In this document: positions 23,336-35,240 of the stretch, piece by piece | How the letters are laid out: each line of letters opens with the position of its first letter | Position numbering within the stretch: position 1 is the stretch's first letter | Assembly (NCBI GenBank): GCA_030762175.1 | Contig: CM060831.1 | Span: forward strand, 6,152,501 to 6,216,500 | Origin: Metallyticus violacea | Taxonomy: Eukaryota; Arthropoda; Insecta; Mantodea; Metallyticidae | DNA length: 64,000 bases | Direction: 5' to 3' | The notes under the pieces: model-generated | What the model was told of the DNA's origin: nothing | The model's database searches: none | Seen by the model: the letters and a program-made list of their open reading frames with translations, nothing else | Position numbers and translations under genes: made by a program

Positions 23336-25012
23336 TAAAATAAGTCAAATTCGGGATTTACCCACACTCTAATTTTTTCCGCCCAATTTTTCAATTCTAA
23401 AAAATCAAAAAACCCATTGGACAAAAATTTTAGGAACATTACTTATCTTATACTAGATTCATGCGATAAAATAAAAACCGTATGTGAAAATACTCCAGCA
23501 TCGATACAAGAGAGAAATATATGAGCTTTGGCAAGACACATTACAGCCTAGAGAACTGGAAAGCCACCTCTGATTAGCACTGGACTGGAAAGACTTTAAA
23601 TCACGTTATCTCAAAAGTCAGGTAGACTATTTCGATCCAGAACACAAAACATACAATGGATTTTAAAACTTACAGATTTACAATGAAATCAGGATTAATG
23701 ATCAAGCAACAAAACATGCAAATACATAAAGGACGTTATTTTCTTACATTAATGTCCATTATTGACCAAAATTAATAATTAAAATTCAAACGTTGATGTA
23801 TAGTTTACCGAGTCTTTCAATATTTTATCAACTTATTTTTAATACCAAAGAAACTAAAATCAGCGTCCTTCAATATCAACCCCCCCTCGTATACACCCGA
23901 TAGTGAAAAATTATTAATAGCTTTCTCGAATTCATCAAAAAGAATATCTCTATTAAAATATTTTTTTGATGTTGTTGACCATGAATAAAAAGTTTTATTG
24001 AGACCTATCACAGGTCTTAATTTCGTCATAGAGAGACGACTGAAAAATCTTCCTTCAATAACATAATATTTACCGTTCTAGATTAGATTGCTGACCTTGA
24101 TTCAAGTTAAGTCCTAAAGAAATCTTGCCTCAAATTTTCGCAATAATTCTCCTTCCTTGTGTCTCGTAATTTTCAAATTATACTTTTATAATAATGATCT
24201 GCTACAGTGGCTCCTCTCTTGCAAATAACCAGAATAACACCTCGTGCATACCCCTCCCTCCCCGAAAAAAAAAAAAAAGCTTACATTTTGATGACTGCAT
24301 CTGCACAACTTAGGGGCTGGAGTCACTTTAGGTTTTCGTTCCTTAGTTTGCATTTTGAGGAAGTCCGCCGGAAAATATCTTAAAAGTTCACTCAACCGTT
24401 TTTGCAGATAATTTTTTTCACCCTTAATTCTTTAATTAAACACTCACAGAGATGGCTTTTTCTTCCACAGATAATGACTTGTCGATCTTGCAACACACCA
24501 AATCATTCACTTTATTTACGTTTTCTTCTGTAATGGCATTTTTCCAAGGATCGCCGCCATGCTCATATTAGCTGAATGTTTTACCACGTTTAAACTTATG
24601 GCACTGCCTTTGTATTATATCAAAAACCATGTCATCTTCCCTGAAGAAGAATGAAGAGGCAATATGGAGATGCTTGTATGTCACTCAAGCAGGTCTGTGA
24701 CTAAAGTTTCTTACTTATCTTGATGCATTTCGGGAGACATTCCCTTCCTTTGCCAGTATTAAATCACAGCTCATTGCTTGACATGGTTTCTTTTCCTGGT
24801 GAGTCAGCTGCTATGATGTAACGTAACAACTTCCAACTGCGCACGTGGAGTTTGTACATAGTAGGCGTTCTTGTGACATTAAATAAACATGTTACGTCAA
24901 CTACATTGCCAACAGAAAAAATCAGGAACCAAAACTATTTCTAAATGCACGTGATCTGATTACAAGAGATGAACTCTATTTGAACCCCTGACTTATTTCT
25001 AGAGTTTTAAGA
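23336..25012. other. AT-rich spacer
   Basis: No supported gene; an A-run lies at 24265-24278. Nothing else is recognisable. Confidence 0.4.
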
Positions 25013-25100
25013 TCGCCTGCTTGGCCTAGCAGTCAGCGTTGTTGGCTATTGTCCTAGATGTCCCGTGTTCAATTCCCGGTATATAGACACATTTTCTAAG
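25013..25100 (+). mobile_element. tRNA-like SINE head (third family)
   Basis: An A-box-like TTGGCCTAGCAGTCAGCG at 25020 and a B-box-like GTGTTCAATTCCCGG at 25066 are correctly spaced, but no clean acceptor stem forms, so it is not a tRNA gene. Its sequence is unlike SINE-A or SINE-B heads. The body continues GAGGAAAATTGGGG near 25120. Only one copy is in the window. Confidence 0.5.
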
Positions 25101-25599
25101 GAGGTCTACACTGCCTCGTGAGGAAAATTGGGGAGCTGAACAGATAGAGAAGACCGCATGATGGCGACCAGTGGGATGTCAGTGTGCTCTTCACATGCCC
25201 TACCCCGCTACAATACTGCTCTCTAACTATAATGTTGCAAGACGGAAATGCAGCGGTAAGGACTGTCTCGCCAAGAGGAAGGAGAGGCCTTTTATAGTGT
25301 GTGCGGTGAATTACTACCAAAAGAAATGTGATTTTCATCTTACTTGTGTGGAAACTCTCCAAGTTGTAACAATGAAAATTATGACGCTAGTGCGCCTATG
25401 CATGGTATGGCAACACGCAGAGTTCGCAGTTCAGCAGAAAGTGAAATGTTGCTATTGGTTAGCGGCATTAACGTTCTCAATTGCAGTACAAAGAAGATTC
25501 ATGCAGGAATTTGGTGTAAATCTCCAGAGCACCATACCATTGTGAAATTACATAATCAGATGATAGAAATGCGTTCTGTGTTAAGAAAGAAAGGAAGCG

Positions 25600-25633
<34 letters not shown>

Positions 25634-26879
25634 CCTGCAGTTGAAGTTGAAGATGTTAGGCATGTATTTCAGCGCAGCCCGATTTCAATTCAATGGGCTA
25701 GCTCAGTTCAGATCTGAGTGTTCCACAGTTCACTGTTCAGGATATTGTCCATAAAAGATTGCACTTATAGCATACAAAATCTAACTTGTGCAGATGCTGC
25801 AGGCAAATGATAAGACTCAAACGGGCCGAGTTCCACAACTTATGTTATCTCATCATGCCGCATTTTGGTAAAGTGCTGCACCGACATAATTGTAGACATG
25901 GGGAGAAGAAAACCCAAATTTAATGCAATGTGAACGTGATGACCATAAAGTAAACGTGTGCTGTGCTTTGACTTGTGATTATGCCATTTCACAAAACTCT
26001 AGTGTTGTTATACCACGCCCAGGCGCACTTAGTGTCATCATTTTCATTGTTATAAAAGTTGGAGAGTTTCTCCGCAAGATAAGTTGAAAATCATATTTCT
26101 AACTTAACTGACTGAGGAGAGATATTCACATTTCTTATTGATAGTGATTCTAACGGACACACTGTACATAATGCTATAATCATCCATTTCTTTTTCGTTT
26201 CACATCACACAGTGTTTATTTCTAGTGTGAAACATACTAGAGGAAGGTACAAGCTAAATGCACCAAGAGGTCGCAACTTATGTGATATGATTTAGACTTG
26301 TATACACAAACGAAATGTGTCAAGAACGCTAGAGAACAGGGCTGATAGCGCCTTTCCTGCACGTGTTTGAAGAAAGCCCCTTCTTCAGAAGAACTCTGAT
26401 CGGGGAGAGCTGAATGACAAATGGGTTCTCTGTACCAGCACTCAGTCGGTAATTCAATAGCGCTCTTGTGTAATCTAATTGTGAGGGTGCATCCAAACAC
26501 TTCATGACGCGTCGCTGCATTACAGAGCCGGCCCAGGCCACATTGAGGAGGAAGGGAGGGAGAAAAATAACGTGGATAAAACCTGCTAGCATCTCTTTGT
26601 CAATGTTATTCGCTTTGCTGGTCTATATGACACTTTCATTCTCTTTCAGCATGTCACTCGCTTAAACCTTAGCCAGTGTTTTAGTTTCACTGTCGGAGTG
26701 TTTTTGAGAGACACTTTCGAGGAGCGCTGTAATGAAGTGACGGGCACGTTAAAAGCCTTAGGTAAGTCATTTCGTTATACACGTCCCTACCTTCTTAACG
26801 CATAACACAATTTAACACTGAAAGCTATACAGGCACAACAGCGTGCTCCTGTTGCACAAACACTTCTCATTTTTAATCA
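25101..26879. other. spacer with 29-bp A-run
   Basis: No supported gene. A run of about 29 A at 25602-25630 could be a retroposon tail, but no element body was recognised upstream of it. Open frames at 25171-25754 and 26237-26592 lack motifs. Confidence 0.4.
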
Positions 26880-27790
26880 CGAGGTCTGTTCAAAAACAAC
26901 CAAATTTTTTTTTTTAATTTTTTAAAATTTGGGCTTTCCTGCAACTTACTGAGATTCTCTCCCTCTATTGATACATCTCTCCCAATGGCGTTTGAGCTTC
27001 TGAAAGCAGTTATGATACGAGTTTTTGGAGATTGCGCCTATTTCTATCTGTAAATTTTGTTTTACCTCCTTAACTAAGTCAAATCTTCGTCCTTGCAATG
27101 CGGATTTCAGCTTTAGAAAAAAAAAAAAAAAAAAAAAGTGCAAGTTGCTAAGAGAGTGTGCAGGATGGAGTTTTGGCGCAAAAGTTGCGGGCAAGCAAAT
27201 GATGAATGCACTAGTACGTTGTGTTGCAGGATCTATGAATTGTCTCTCCACAGTCCTTCTCACGTGTCTTCAAAGACGTCTGGGGACATCTTGATATTAA
27301 CAACGATTTACAGTTTGACTCTCTTAAGAAATTCATGATGAATATCCAACGAACATTTTTCCAACCCAATGGACTTTGCTCTCAAAGTCATTTTTCACTG
27401 ACAGTGATTATTCTGATCATAAAAGTTGCATCCTCTTAAGCGATTCAAGAGTTGCTGACCGACCGCGAAGCAATGGTCTTATTGTTCTTGTGTAAACAGC
27501 CGAGGTACAGACGTTGCTTTTCTGTCAGCATTTCATGACACGATCCCACAGAAATGTTACACTCTTTGGCAATTTCTCAACAGTCAAGTCGAGGATGATC
27601 TCATTAATTTTAATCGCATTAGCATCGTCCAGGACCCGGGTCATCATCTACGGACTCCTGGCAGGACTTTTAAGCCGCATATAACCTGAGAACGACTTAA
27701 ACAATTATCTCCATAAATTTCTTTCATTATCTCATGGGTCTGGGATAGGGATTTACGAAGTTTCACCCAATATTTAAAGTTAATGCTTTG
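26880..27790 (-). mobile_element. mariner relic, minus strand, near full length
   Basis: Read on the minus strand from about 27760: LSQTHEIMKEIYGDNCLSRS (N-terminal helix region), later IHHEFL..V near 27350, DNSWILQHNVLVHSS (decayed HHDNAPAHTS, second catalytic region) near 27220-27260, then LKLKSALQGRRFD, VKEVKQNLQIE and a terminal LKRHWERCINRG near 26960. The low-coordinate end CGAGGTCTGTTCAAAAAC at 26880 is a plausible TIR. A 21-bp A-run at 27117-27137 falls in the position of the FLFPK motif. Many stops make it inactive. Confidence 0.75.
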
Positions 27791-28680
27791 GTAATGATAC
27801 TCCGCATCTCAATAACCGCAGAACACTCACAATACTGTAATTAAGAAGTGGAACGCGTGGAACTGGACTGAAATAAGATAACAATGGGTGGCTAAAGGGA
27901 GATATCTCTCTAAGGTAATTAGTGGTGTCAACCGCTTTTTACTACGATACTTCTTTGACGTAGAATTTTGAAAGTTTGAATATCTTTTGACCAGGTTTTT
28001 ACTACACATGTACAACCAATATTTGAACACGCCAGGTCTTATTAAAACCTAAAAGCATATGCACGCGTGCGAGCTACGTGAACATGCCATAGTTACAGCA
28101 AAAGCTTATTCATTAGCTAAAGAATGCCTAAAAATGGGCTGCCGTCAGGGGAAAAGGAAACCTGAACCCCTCCCAGGGGCTACTCGTGACAGCTCTCTGC
28201 AACAAATCCGACCTGACAGACATGGGCTAATCTCCAGTCTGGGAAACCTTACAGCGGCTGTCTGTGGCGGCTTCAGAAACAACATCTGCCTTCGGGAACC
28301 GAATCCAGTACTTATACCTTTCATGAGAACTTGGTTAAAACTGCTGAGAAAGGGAAGGAAAACAGAAGTAAATTATTTTACCTAGCCCTGCCACTAACAC
28401 TGAGACAAACGAGCGATTACCTAATAAGTCACCGTAACTCTTGCATGTATAACATTATACGATATTAGTCATAGGTAATTAATAGACTGATGGGCACATT
28501 ATTCTCAATTAGTGTTTATAAAACAAAGAATGATGAAAGAAAACAATATACATGCGGATATATAGAGTGGCCCACATATCAGTCTCCCAATTAGACCAAC
28601 AAAATTAATGATTTCCTTTGCTAAACTTTTCGGAGGACTTCATGATGACTTCCAGCGGTTTCATCACGGGACCCGACCGC
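27791..28680. other. spacer
   Basis: No supported gene; the 108-codon frame at 28059-28385 lacks recognisable motifs. Confidence 0.35.
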
Positions 28681-28942
28681 CATGGGTGGCCGAGGTCGTT
28701 AACGTGCGGACTCATGGGCGAAAGGTCTGGGGCTCGATTCCCATCAGAACTGTCCTCTCTGACTGAGGTTTATCCAGATTTTCCTTTGCCCTCATAAATG
28801 GCAAATGCCTGGGAGGTACCCTAAATTTAGGATGGAACGTTTACTTCCTTTAAAAAAAAAACTTACCAGTTTATCATTTCATCTCATGTGTCCACCTTTT
28901 ATGAAGTCACAGCAGTAAAAGCGGGCGTTAAACACTATTGAA
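28681..28942 (+). mobile_element. SINE-A copy (tRNA-derived), near full length
   Basis: The A-box GGTGGCCGAGGTCGTTAACG at 28685 and B-box-like GGCTCGATTCCCATC at 28731 are followed by the SINE-A body (CTGACTGAGGTTTATCCAG, GGCAAATGCCTGGGAGGTA) and an A-run at 28852. The 3' end GCGGGCGTTAAACACTATTG matches the copy at 12311-12568. Confidence 0.8.
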
Positions 28943-29261
28943 AAATGCCAATGGATTCACGATAACACAATTTTCAAAGGAACGGTGATACAATTTTTAG
29001 AATTTTTCATTATCCTCAACAAATTACAGAACTTTTGTTTAACATTTTTATTGTAAAATGAAATTTTGCAAATTTATTTATTTATTCTGACACAGCTAAG
29101 GCCATTAGATCTTCTCTTCCGCTCTACCAATCTAACAATAATTACACTAAGTTAGAGCGACAATATTACAATCACATTGACAGTGAAGTTGACAATACAC
29201 GTACACATCACATACACCCCATTGTAACACACGAAGAAGATATATAATACATAAATCAGGA

Positions 29262-30115
29262 TAGTGAAAGACCGGCGACTCAAAGTTATAGAGGTAGCAG
29301 AAAGCTTGAACCTTTCTGAAACAACAGTCCTTCCAATTATTCATGAACATTTAAACATGAATAAGGTTAGTGCAAGATGGGTGCCTAGACTTCTTTCCTC
29401 AGCCCAAAAGTAGCAACGAGTCATCTGTTGTCAGACATTTTTGGAGCTATGCGGTGACAATGAGAGAGAAGTTTTCCAAACCATTGTTATAGGAGATGAA
29501 ACTATGGTCCTCTACTTGTGCAAAAGAGAATCAATGGAGTGGCGTAAACCTGGCGAAGCACCGCCTCTAAAGGCCAAGGTCACAGTCAACCAAGAAGATC
29601 ATGGCCACAGTCTTTTGGAACTGTGAAGGAATACTCTTCATTGACTTCAAGGAGAGGAACACCACAGTAAATGGGGAGTACTATGCTGACCTACTGCACA
29701 GACTACGTGCTTCCATCAAAGAAAAAAGACGAGGAAAGCTGAGTGGTGGTGTGCGCCTTCTTCATAACAACGCGCCTGTGCACACAGCTCTTGTTGCAAA
29801 GGAAGTTGTGAAGAAATGTGGCCTCAAGGAGATCGACCATCCACCATACAGCCCAGATCTAGCTTCCAGTGACTATTTCCTCTTCTCAAAACTCAAGAAG
29901 GACTTTCGAGGAAGGAAATTTAAGTGTGAAATGATGGATGCATTTTACAGACAAGACCTCTGACTATTTGAAAGTGGGGGGGATTGAAATGTTAATTCAA
30001 AGATATGAGAAGTGTATTGCAATAAAGGGTAACTGTATTGAAAAGTGAAATATAGTGTTTGTGTTTATCATACCCAGAAAATGGTTAGGCTGGAAACTTA
30101 TGGACCTACCCTATG
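29262..30115 (+). mobile_element. mariner relic with right TIR
   Basis: Transposase from the middle of the N-terminal domain onward: VKDRRLKVIEVAESLNLS, HLNMNKVSARWVPRLLSSAQ (stop at about 29411), VIGDETMVLYL (first catalytic Asp kept), KAKVTVNQEDH, a frameshift near 29600, then YYADLLHRLRASIKEKRR, LLHNNAPVHTALV (second catalytic Asp changed to Asn), HPPYSPDLASSDYFLF and a final YEKCIAIKGNCIEK at about 30010-30050. The right terminus TTAGGCTGGAAACTTATGGA begins at 30085. The left TIR and N-terminus are missing. Confidence 0.85.
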
Positions 30116-30179
30116 TCGATAGTACAGCGAAATTGTTCAAGGAAACTGGTGGATCAGATATAAGGTAGTTACTTATTTT

Positions 30180-31130
30180 TCGAGAGTCTACTAACTCACT
30201 AACTCTTGTTTATTTCCGAAGTAATCTCCCCCCACGCTGGATACAAAGTTCTTCCAGAACTGATCATGGGTGCGGCTACTACATTCTTCTTTAGAGATGG
30301 CAACAATTTCTATCGAACTCCCATGCTTTCCTTGACAGTTAGAAACAGAAGAGAGTCACAGTAAGTCAGATATGGACTGTAAGGTGGTTGTTTCACTATG
30401 TCACCTTCGATTCTTGCAGAAATTCCATTATTTTCAAAGAAGAGGGCACAAAGACATTCAAGATACGAAGCAACAATCCTCGCAACCGAGACTTTGGTCT
30501 TCTTTCTGCTAGTGTTCTGAAGACTGTGTAAAGACATACTGTGGGTAACAGATGGCAGTAACTGCTTTTTTATTCTTGGAATGGAATGGTTGCAGACGTG
30601 AGAAAAGGAGGGGAGATACAGATCGCCAAAATCGTGTGAAAATATCGTGGACACATCGGGAGCTACCATAATCAAGACGACAAACCATTTCCTTGCACAT
30701 TCCACTCCTGCAGCCTTTTGTTTTTCTGTGAGGTTCAGGGGTAGGCAACAACAGCAAAGCTTCCCCACACGAAGATTTGTGCAAGCTTTGTGACACTTGC
30801 TGCTAATGAATGTTTAGATACTCCTACATCTCCCTGCAAGGCGCTCGCGGATCGTTCTTCACTATGGCTTCTACAAGAGCGATGTTTTCCTGCGGGACTA
30901 CTGTACTACCGTGTGCCCCTCGTCTAAATTGTGCAAACAAGTTAACACTTGTTCATGAAGGAGCAGAGTCTTCAGAAGCCCTCTGTAATTTTTCTATGTT
31001 ATTCTTGTTGGGTCAGGTCGCACAAAAATCGCCAAACATTGTCGCACAAAATGCTCTCACCTCCACTTCAGAACATCAGCCACTTGCGAAAGACTACAAT
31101 TAACATTTTGCTGCAGCTGCAACAAAGGGT
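30180..31130 (-). mobile_element. mariner relic, minus strand, tail-to-tail with the previous one
   Basis: Minus-strand reading gives LTEKQKAAGVE near 30720 (the LLTEEQK motif), ECARKWFV, VHDIF (shifted), and at 30350-30400 KQPPYSPYLTYCDSLLF (third catalytic Asp region), ending VLEELCIQ. The HDN motif has decayed (HSLQNTS near 30520). The 5' part of the transposase up to about 31130 is only traceable in pieces. Only 65 bp separate it from the plus-strand mariner ending at 30115. Confidence 0.65.
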
Positions 31131-31789
31131 GCCGCGCAGTAGCTTCTGATATATTTACTAATCAAAACACGCTATTTCAGCACTGCCAACAGGAAAGTTA
31201 TACCACCCTTAGTTTCTTCAAATCTCGAAAATTAAATAGCGATATACAGTAAAGACAAACCTCTCCGCAACAGACAACTTCCCGATGCAGCAGAGAGGAG
31301 ATGCACATCGGAGCATCTCAGGCTTTGTGTGGTCGCAATTGTCGTTTTTTTAAAACGTTTTAGTTTGGAGGGGGGATAGGAAAAGGGCTACTCGATAAAT
31401 AATGAGATGCTTTCTTTGTTTTTATATACACATGGATGTGTAACATGCAAATGGTAGAATGACATTAAATACAACTGGAGAGTGCGTGGTTAGGCAGGAA
31501 TCTGGTTCTCGTTGACAAAGGATTGCGATAACTTCACTTGCTATAATCATCCATCAGAACGATCACGTGACACACCTGAAAATGGGAGGGGCGTTGTCGG
31601 GGACCGCGACCTCGGATTGGTTCACAAGTCCCACAAAGTGTCTCCCCATATTTTTTTTTTATTGTGTGTGTGTGTGTGTGTGTGTGTGTCAGTGTATACC
31701 TGCCCTTCCTTTTATAGCGGCACGTAACAACGTGTCCAGCCGCTCTCTCGCAGATAAACATAAATTAGAAAGGACTTGGCTGCAGCGGG
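31131..31789. other. spacer with (GT)n
   Basis: A (GT)n tract of about 27 bp lies at 31663-31689 after a T-run. No supported gene. Confidence 0.5.
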
Positions 31790-31868
31790 CCAGAGTCGAG
31801 GATCGAACCCTGGCTTGCGCTACAGCAGATGCCGAAAGCATCAAGACATGTCGACTGCAGTGCCACAC
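31790..31868 (-). mobile_element. tRNA-like SINE head (fourth family)
   Basis: On the minus strand, GTGTGGCACTGCAGTCGACA is followed about 40 bp later by the B-box-like GGGTTCGATCCTCG. The spacing is tRNA-like, but no acceptor or anticodon stem pairs cleanly. The sequence differs from the other tRNA-like heads in this window. It is a single copy here, so SINE status is inferred. Confidence 0.4.
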
Positions 31869-32587
31869 AGGGTGTTAACGCCCGTTATCACACCTGCACC
31901 TGCTTTACATCAGCATTAACTTAGCCTGAGACACGCGCAGCTCAGGTTTCGCTTGTAAGACAATCCAAGTATCCAAACCTTACGGGCCTGAGAAGATGAC
32001 GGTAAAATTCGACACATTTGAGCAACATGGTACTTGAGGCAAGTCGTACCTGTGACGCTAGGAGGTGCTGAGAGACACGAGGGGAGGGAGTTATTTATGT
32101 GACGAGTCCGCCACCCCTCGTTAGCTGGAGACAATGGACCCTGTGTTGCTATCTCCCATCAGAACGTCATCCCACGTCCCTCGTCATTAATAACCCCATC
32201 ATTAGAATTCCTCCTCTCTCTCTCACGGCTGATACTTCGGAAAGCGTTCCAGCTTCTCGTATCAGCTCAGATCAAATTGCCTTTTCTTGCATATTTTCCA
32301 AGTGCACTGACGGATCAGGTAAACAGCCAAAAGTCTCTCTTCTCCCTAACATACTCAAGACTCCACATGTTCCCAAGGGATTCATGACCATATTGAGCAG
32401 GCTAGGCATTGAGATGCTTTCTCTATCAAACTCATCTCAACAGCGCAACACCCTCTCTGCTATGGTAATAGGGTCACAATTTACAAAGAGTTAGCGACAA
32501 AATCCAACTACATTTTGATCTCAGCGTCTTTAGCAGCGAGTAATGAATATTCATTTAACTTAGAGTAAGATCAGAGGTTAAATTTTG

Positions 32588-32619
<32 letters not shown>

Positions 32620-34139
32620 AATTTGTGTTCCATATAATTATTTGGAGTTTTCTGCTTAATTTGGTATATAATTTATTGAAAAATTATAATTGTAAGTATT
32701 TTTAATGAGTAATGTGTTATAGGTGTCACTTTTTTAATACCCCACACTATTGCATAAAAATGAAAATATTTCTGAAAGCATTTGCTACAGAAGGCTATGG
32801 TTTGATGCATTTTGTAGGTATATTCCTGTTTCAAATATCAATTAGAGTAATGACTGCTTGTGTGTTTAACTTTTGAAGCAATTAGAAAGTTTTGTGTGTA
32901 TTTTGAGTTTTACCAGCTATACATCCCAGTTTTCGTTTCTAAATACATCTAATATCACGCTTAGGTTCACCAGGGTTTATAAAAAGATTTAAAACTAAAG
33001 AAATAGGTATTACGAAACCTTATCTATTAAAGCATGGTATTAGTGGTAATGAAAATAACAGGCCTATTTCTGAAGAGAATAGTTCAGTGAATGATAAACC
33101 AATTACATCCCCCTACTTCCAAGAATCGCATGGAAAATATTGAAGACAACAAAGAAAATATTCATATTTAATATTAATATGGTGATTGACAAATATTTTA
33201 GTCAGTGTAGAGTGAAAGTGTCTCCTGTGGTGGTAATATTACTGCGTAAAGATGCAGGTACAACAAATGGATTAATATGTAAATTGACAATTTTTGTATT
33301 AACTTTAACACTATGCGAGTCTAAGTGAAAAATTCACAACCTTTTTCTCATAAACTAATGAAAATTCATGAAATTTTTGTAGCTAACCTACATTATTACA
33401 TTCATTGCTGAGCTCTAGTTTAGGTAATTTGCATAAGAACGTTTTTGTACATGAAAACTAATACAATTTTAGTTTTATAAAAAAGGAGTCTGTTAGAAAA
33501 TTGTATAAACATTACTTTTATAAAGTACATTCACTAAACTACAACTCAGAACGTATAATGTAATGAAAAATAAGCAGTAAAAGCTTCACTGAGGTATCTG
33601 TAATACTTTCTGGGAAAAAGGTACATAAAAAGAAACAAATTAGTCACATATAGCCTCGATCTCACCTTAAAATATTGCACTTTGTGGAACAATACAATCA
33701 AAGTTAGTGTTCCCATCACTGTTTATTATGTTTGGAAAGTTCTTGTGCACTTACAAAAATGTTGGATGTCTATCCGTTTTATTCGCAGGCAATTTGTGCA
33801 CGCATAAAAAGAGTTGCACTAGAACGTCTGCACTTATAAAAAAGTGCTGGAAGTGATAATTACAAGCGGCCATCCATAAGTTTCCGGACTTACAAAGAAG
33901 GTTGCGATGTTCATGCTAGCTGATACATTTTTCAGAAGAGTAAACATTGCATTTTCTTTCCGGTCAAGATGGTTATTTGCCTGGGGAAAGCTCATTTAAG
34001 TCAGATGTGTTGCATAATGCAGCGTGATGTTTAAAATTAAATATAGAGCAAAGATAAAACTCCGTCACGCAGGAGCTACGCAACTAAGCGAATTCCTCAG
34101 AAAGTTCAATTTGTGAAGGATTTTACAGAGTGCTAGAGC
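31869..34139. other. AT-rich spacer with poly(A) run
   Basis: Contains a 29-bp A-run at 32588-32616. Near 33864-33893 a CCATAAGTTTCCGGACTTA string resembles, in inverse orientation, the mariner terminus at 30085-30115 and could be a solo TIR. No supported gene. Confidence 0.4.
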
Positions 34140-35205
34140 ACAGAAATTGGTGCTGCTAAAGTGCTTTTTAAATTTAGGTTTTCAGATGTACCCCCTCTCC
34201 CAATTTCCTTGATTTTCAGAGACATTTTTTCTTATTTTATTTAAATGGTATACGCCCAGTTTGCTAACAATATACAAATATTAGTAGCGTTAGAGAGATT
34301 TTTAAAAGATGAGTTTCAGGTAAACTCCCAGTATAATAGTTTGATTTCCCTGACTTTCAGAAAACATTTTTCTTGTTTTATTTCAATGGCATATACAGAG
34401 TTTCGTTGAGAAAAAAACAAAAAATTGCTGCCGCAGAAATACTTCTAAATTTTCTCTTTAGATTAACCGCCACTCTTTAAATTTCGGTTTTCAGGTATAA
34501 CCCCACTCCTAGTGGCCCTAATTTCCTTGATTTTCAAAAACTATTTTTCTTATTTTATTTAAATCGTATATACCCAGTTTTGTGGCGAAAAACAAACATT
34601 GGTGCCATTAAAGTAATTTTAAATTTTGGGTTTCAGGTAAACTCACAGTCCTAATAGTATGCTTTCCCTGATTTTCATAAAATACGTTTCTTATTTTATT
34701 TCAATTGCATATACCGAGTTTCAGTGAGAAAAATAAAAATTGCGGCAACTAGAAAATTTTTAATTTTGGGTTTTAGATTAACCGCCAGTCTTTAAATTTC
34801 AGTTTTCAGATGTACTCGATTTCCCTAATTTTCAGAAACTATTTTTCTTATTTTATTTAAATGGTATATGTAGAGTTTCGGTATGAAAAACAAACATAGG
34901 AGCCATTAGAACAAATTTTAAAATTTGGGTTTTAGATAACCTCTCCCCCGTTCTAATGGTCTGATTTTCCTGGTTTTATGAAACTGTTTCTGTTGTTTTA
35001 TTTCAATGGCGCATATTTGAATTTCGTTAAGAAAAATAGAAAATTGCAGCCACTAAAGCGATTTTTAAATTTGTGCATCGGGTTAAACCCCGCCCTCAAT
35101 GGTCTAATTTTGCTGGTTAAGGAACTCGATGAATCGTTTGTTAATTGATCATTATATGCCAAGTTTCGTTGATAAAAAACAAAAATTGGGCCACTAGAGC
35201 ATTAA
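34140..35205. repeat. dimeric AT-rich satellite-like array
   Basis: A core of about 50 bp, GATTTTCAGAAACTATTTTT then CTTATTTTATTTAAATGGTA then a CCCAGTTTCG-like end, recurs at about 34215, 34352, 34530, 34671, 34829, 34974 and 35106. The copies alternate between a TTTAAATGGTATA type and a TTTCAATGGCATA type, giving a dimer of roughly 300-315 bp repeated three times with growing divergence. Each monomer also carries GTTTTCAGGT-like and TGCCACTAGAGC-like boundaries. It ends in GACA/CA microsatellite at 35207-35240. No coding sense is seen. Confidence 0.75.
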
Positions 35206-35240
35206 CAGACAGACAGACACACACACACACACAACACATA

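Noticed and set aside
22933..23343. Leucine/tyrosine-rich 136-codon frame
   Set aside because: Pure translation of the ACT microsatellite.
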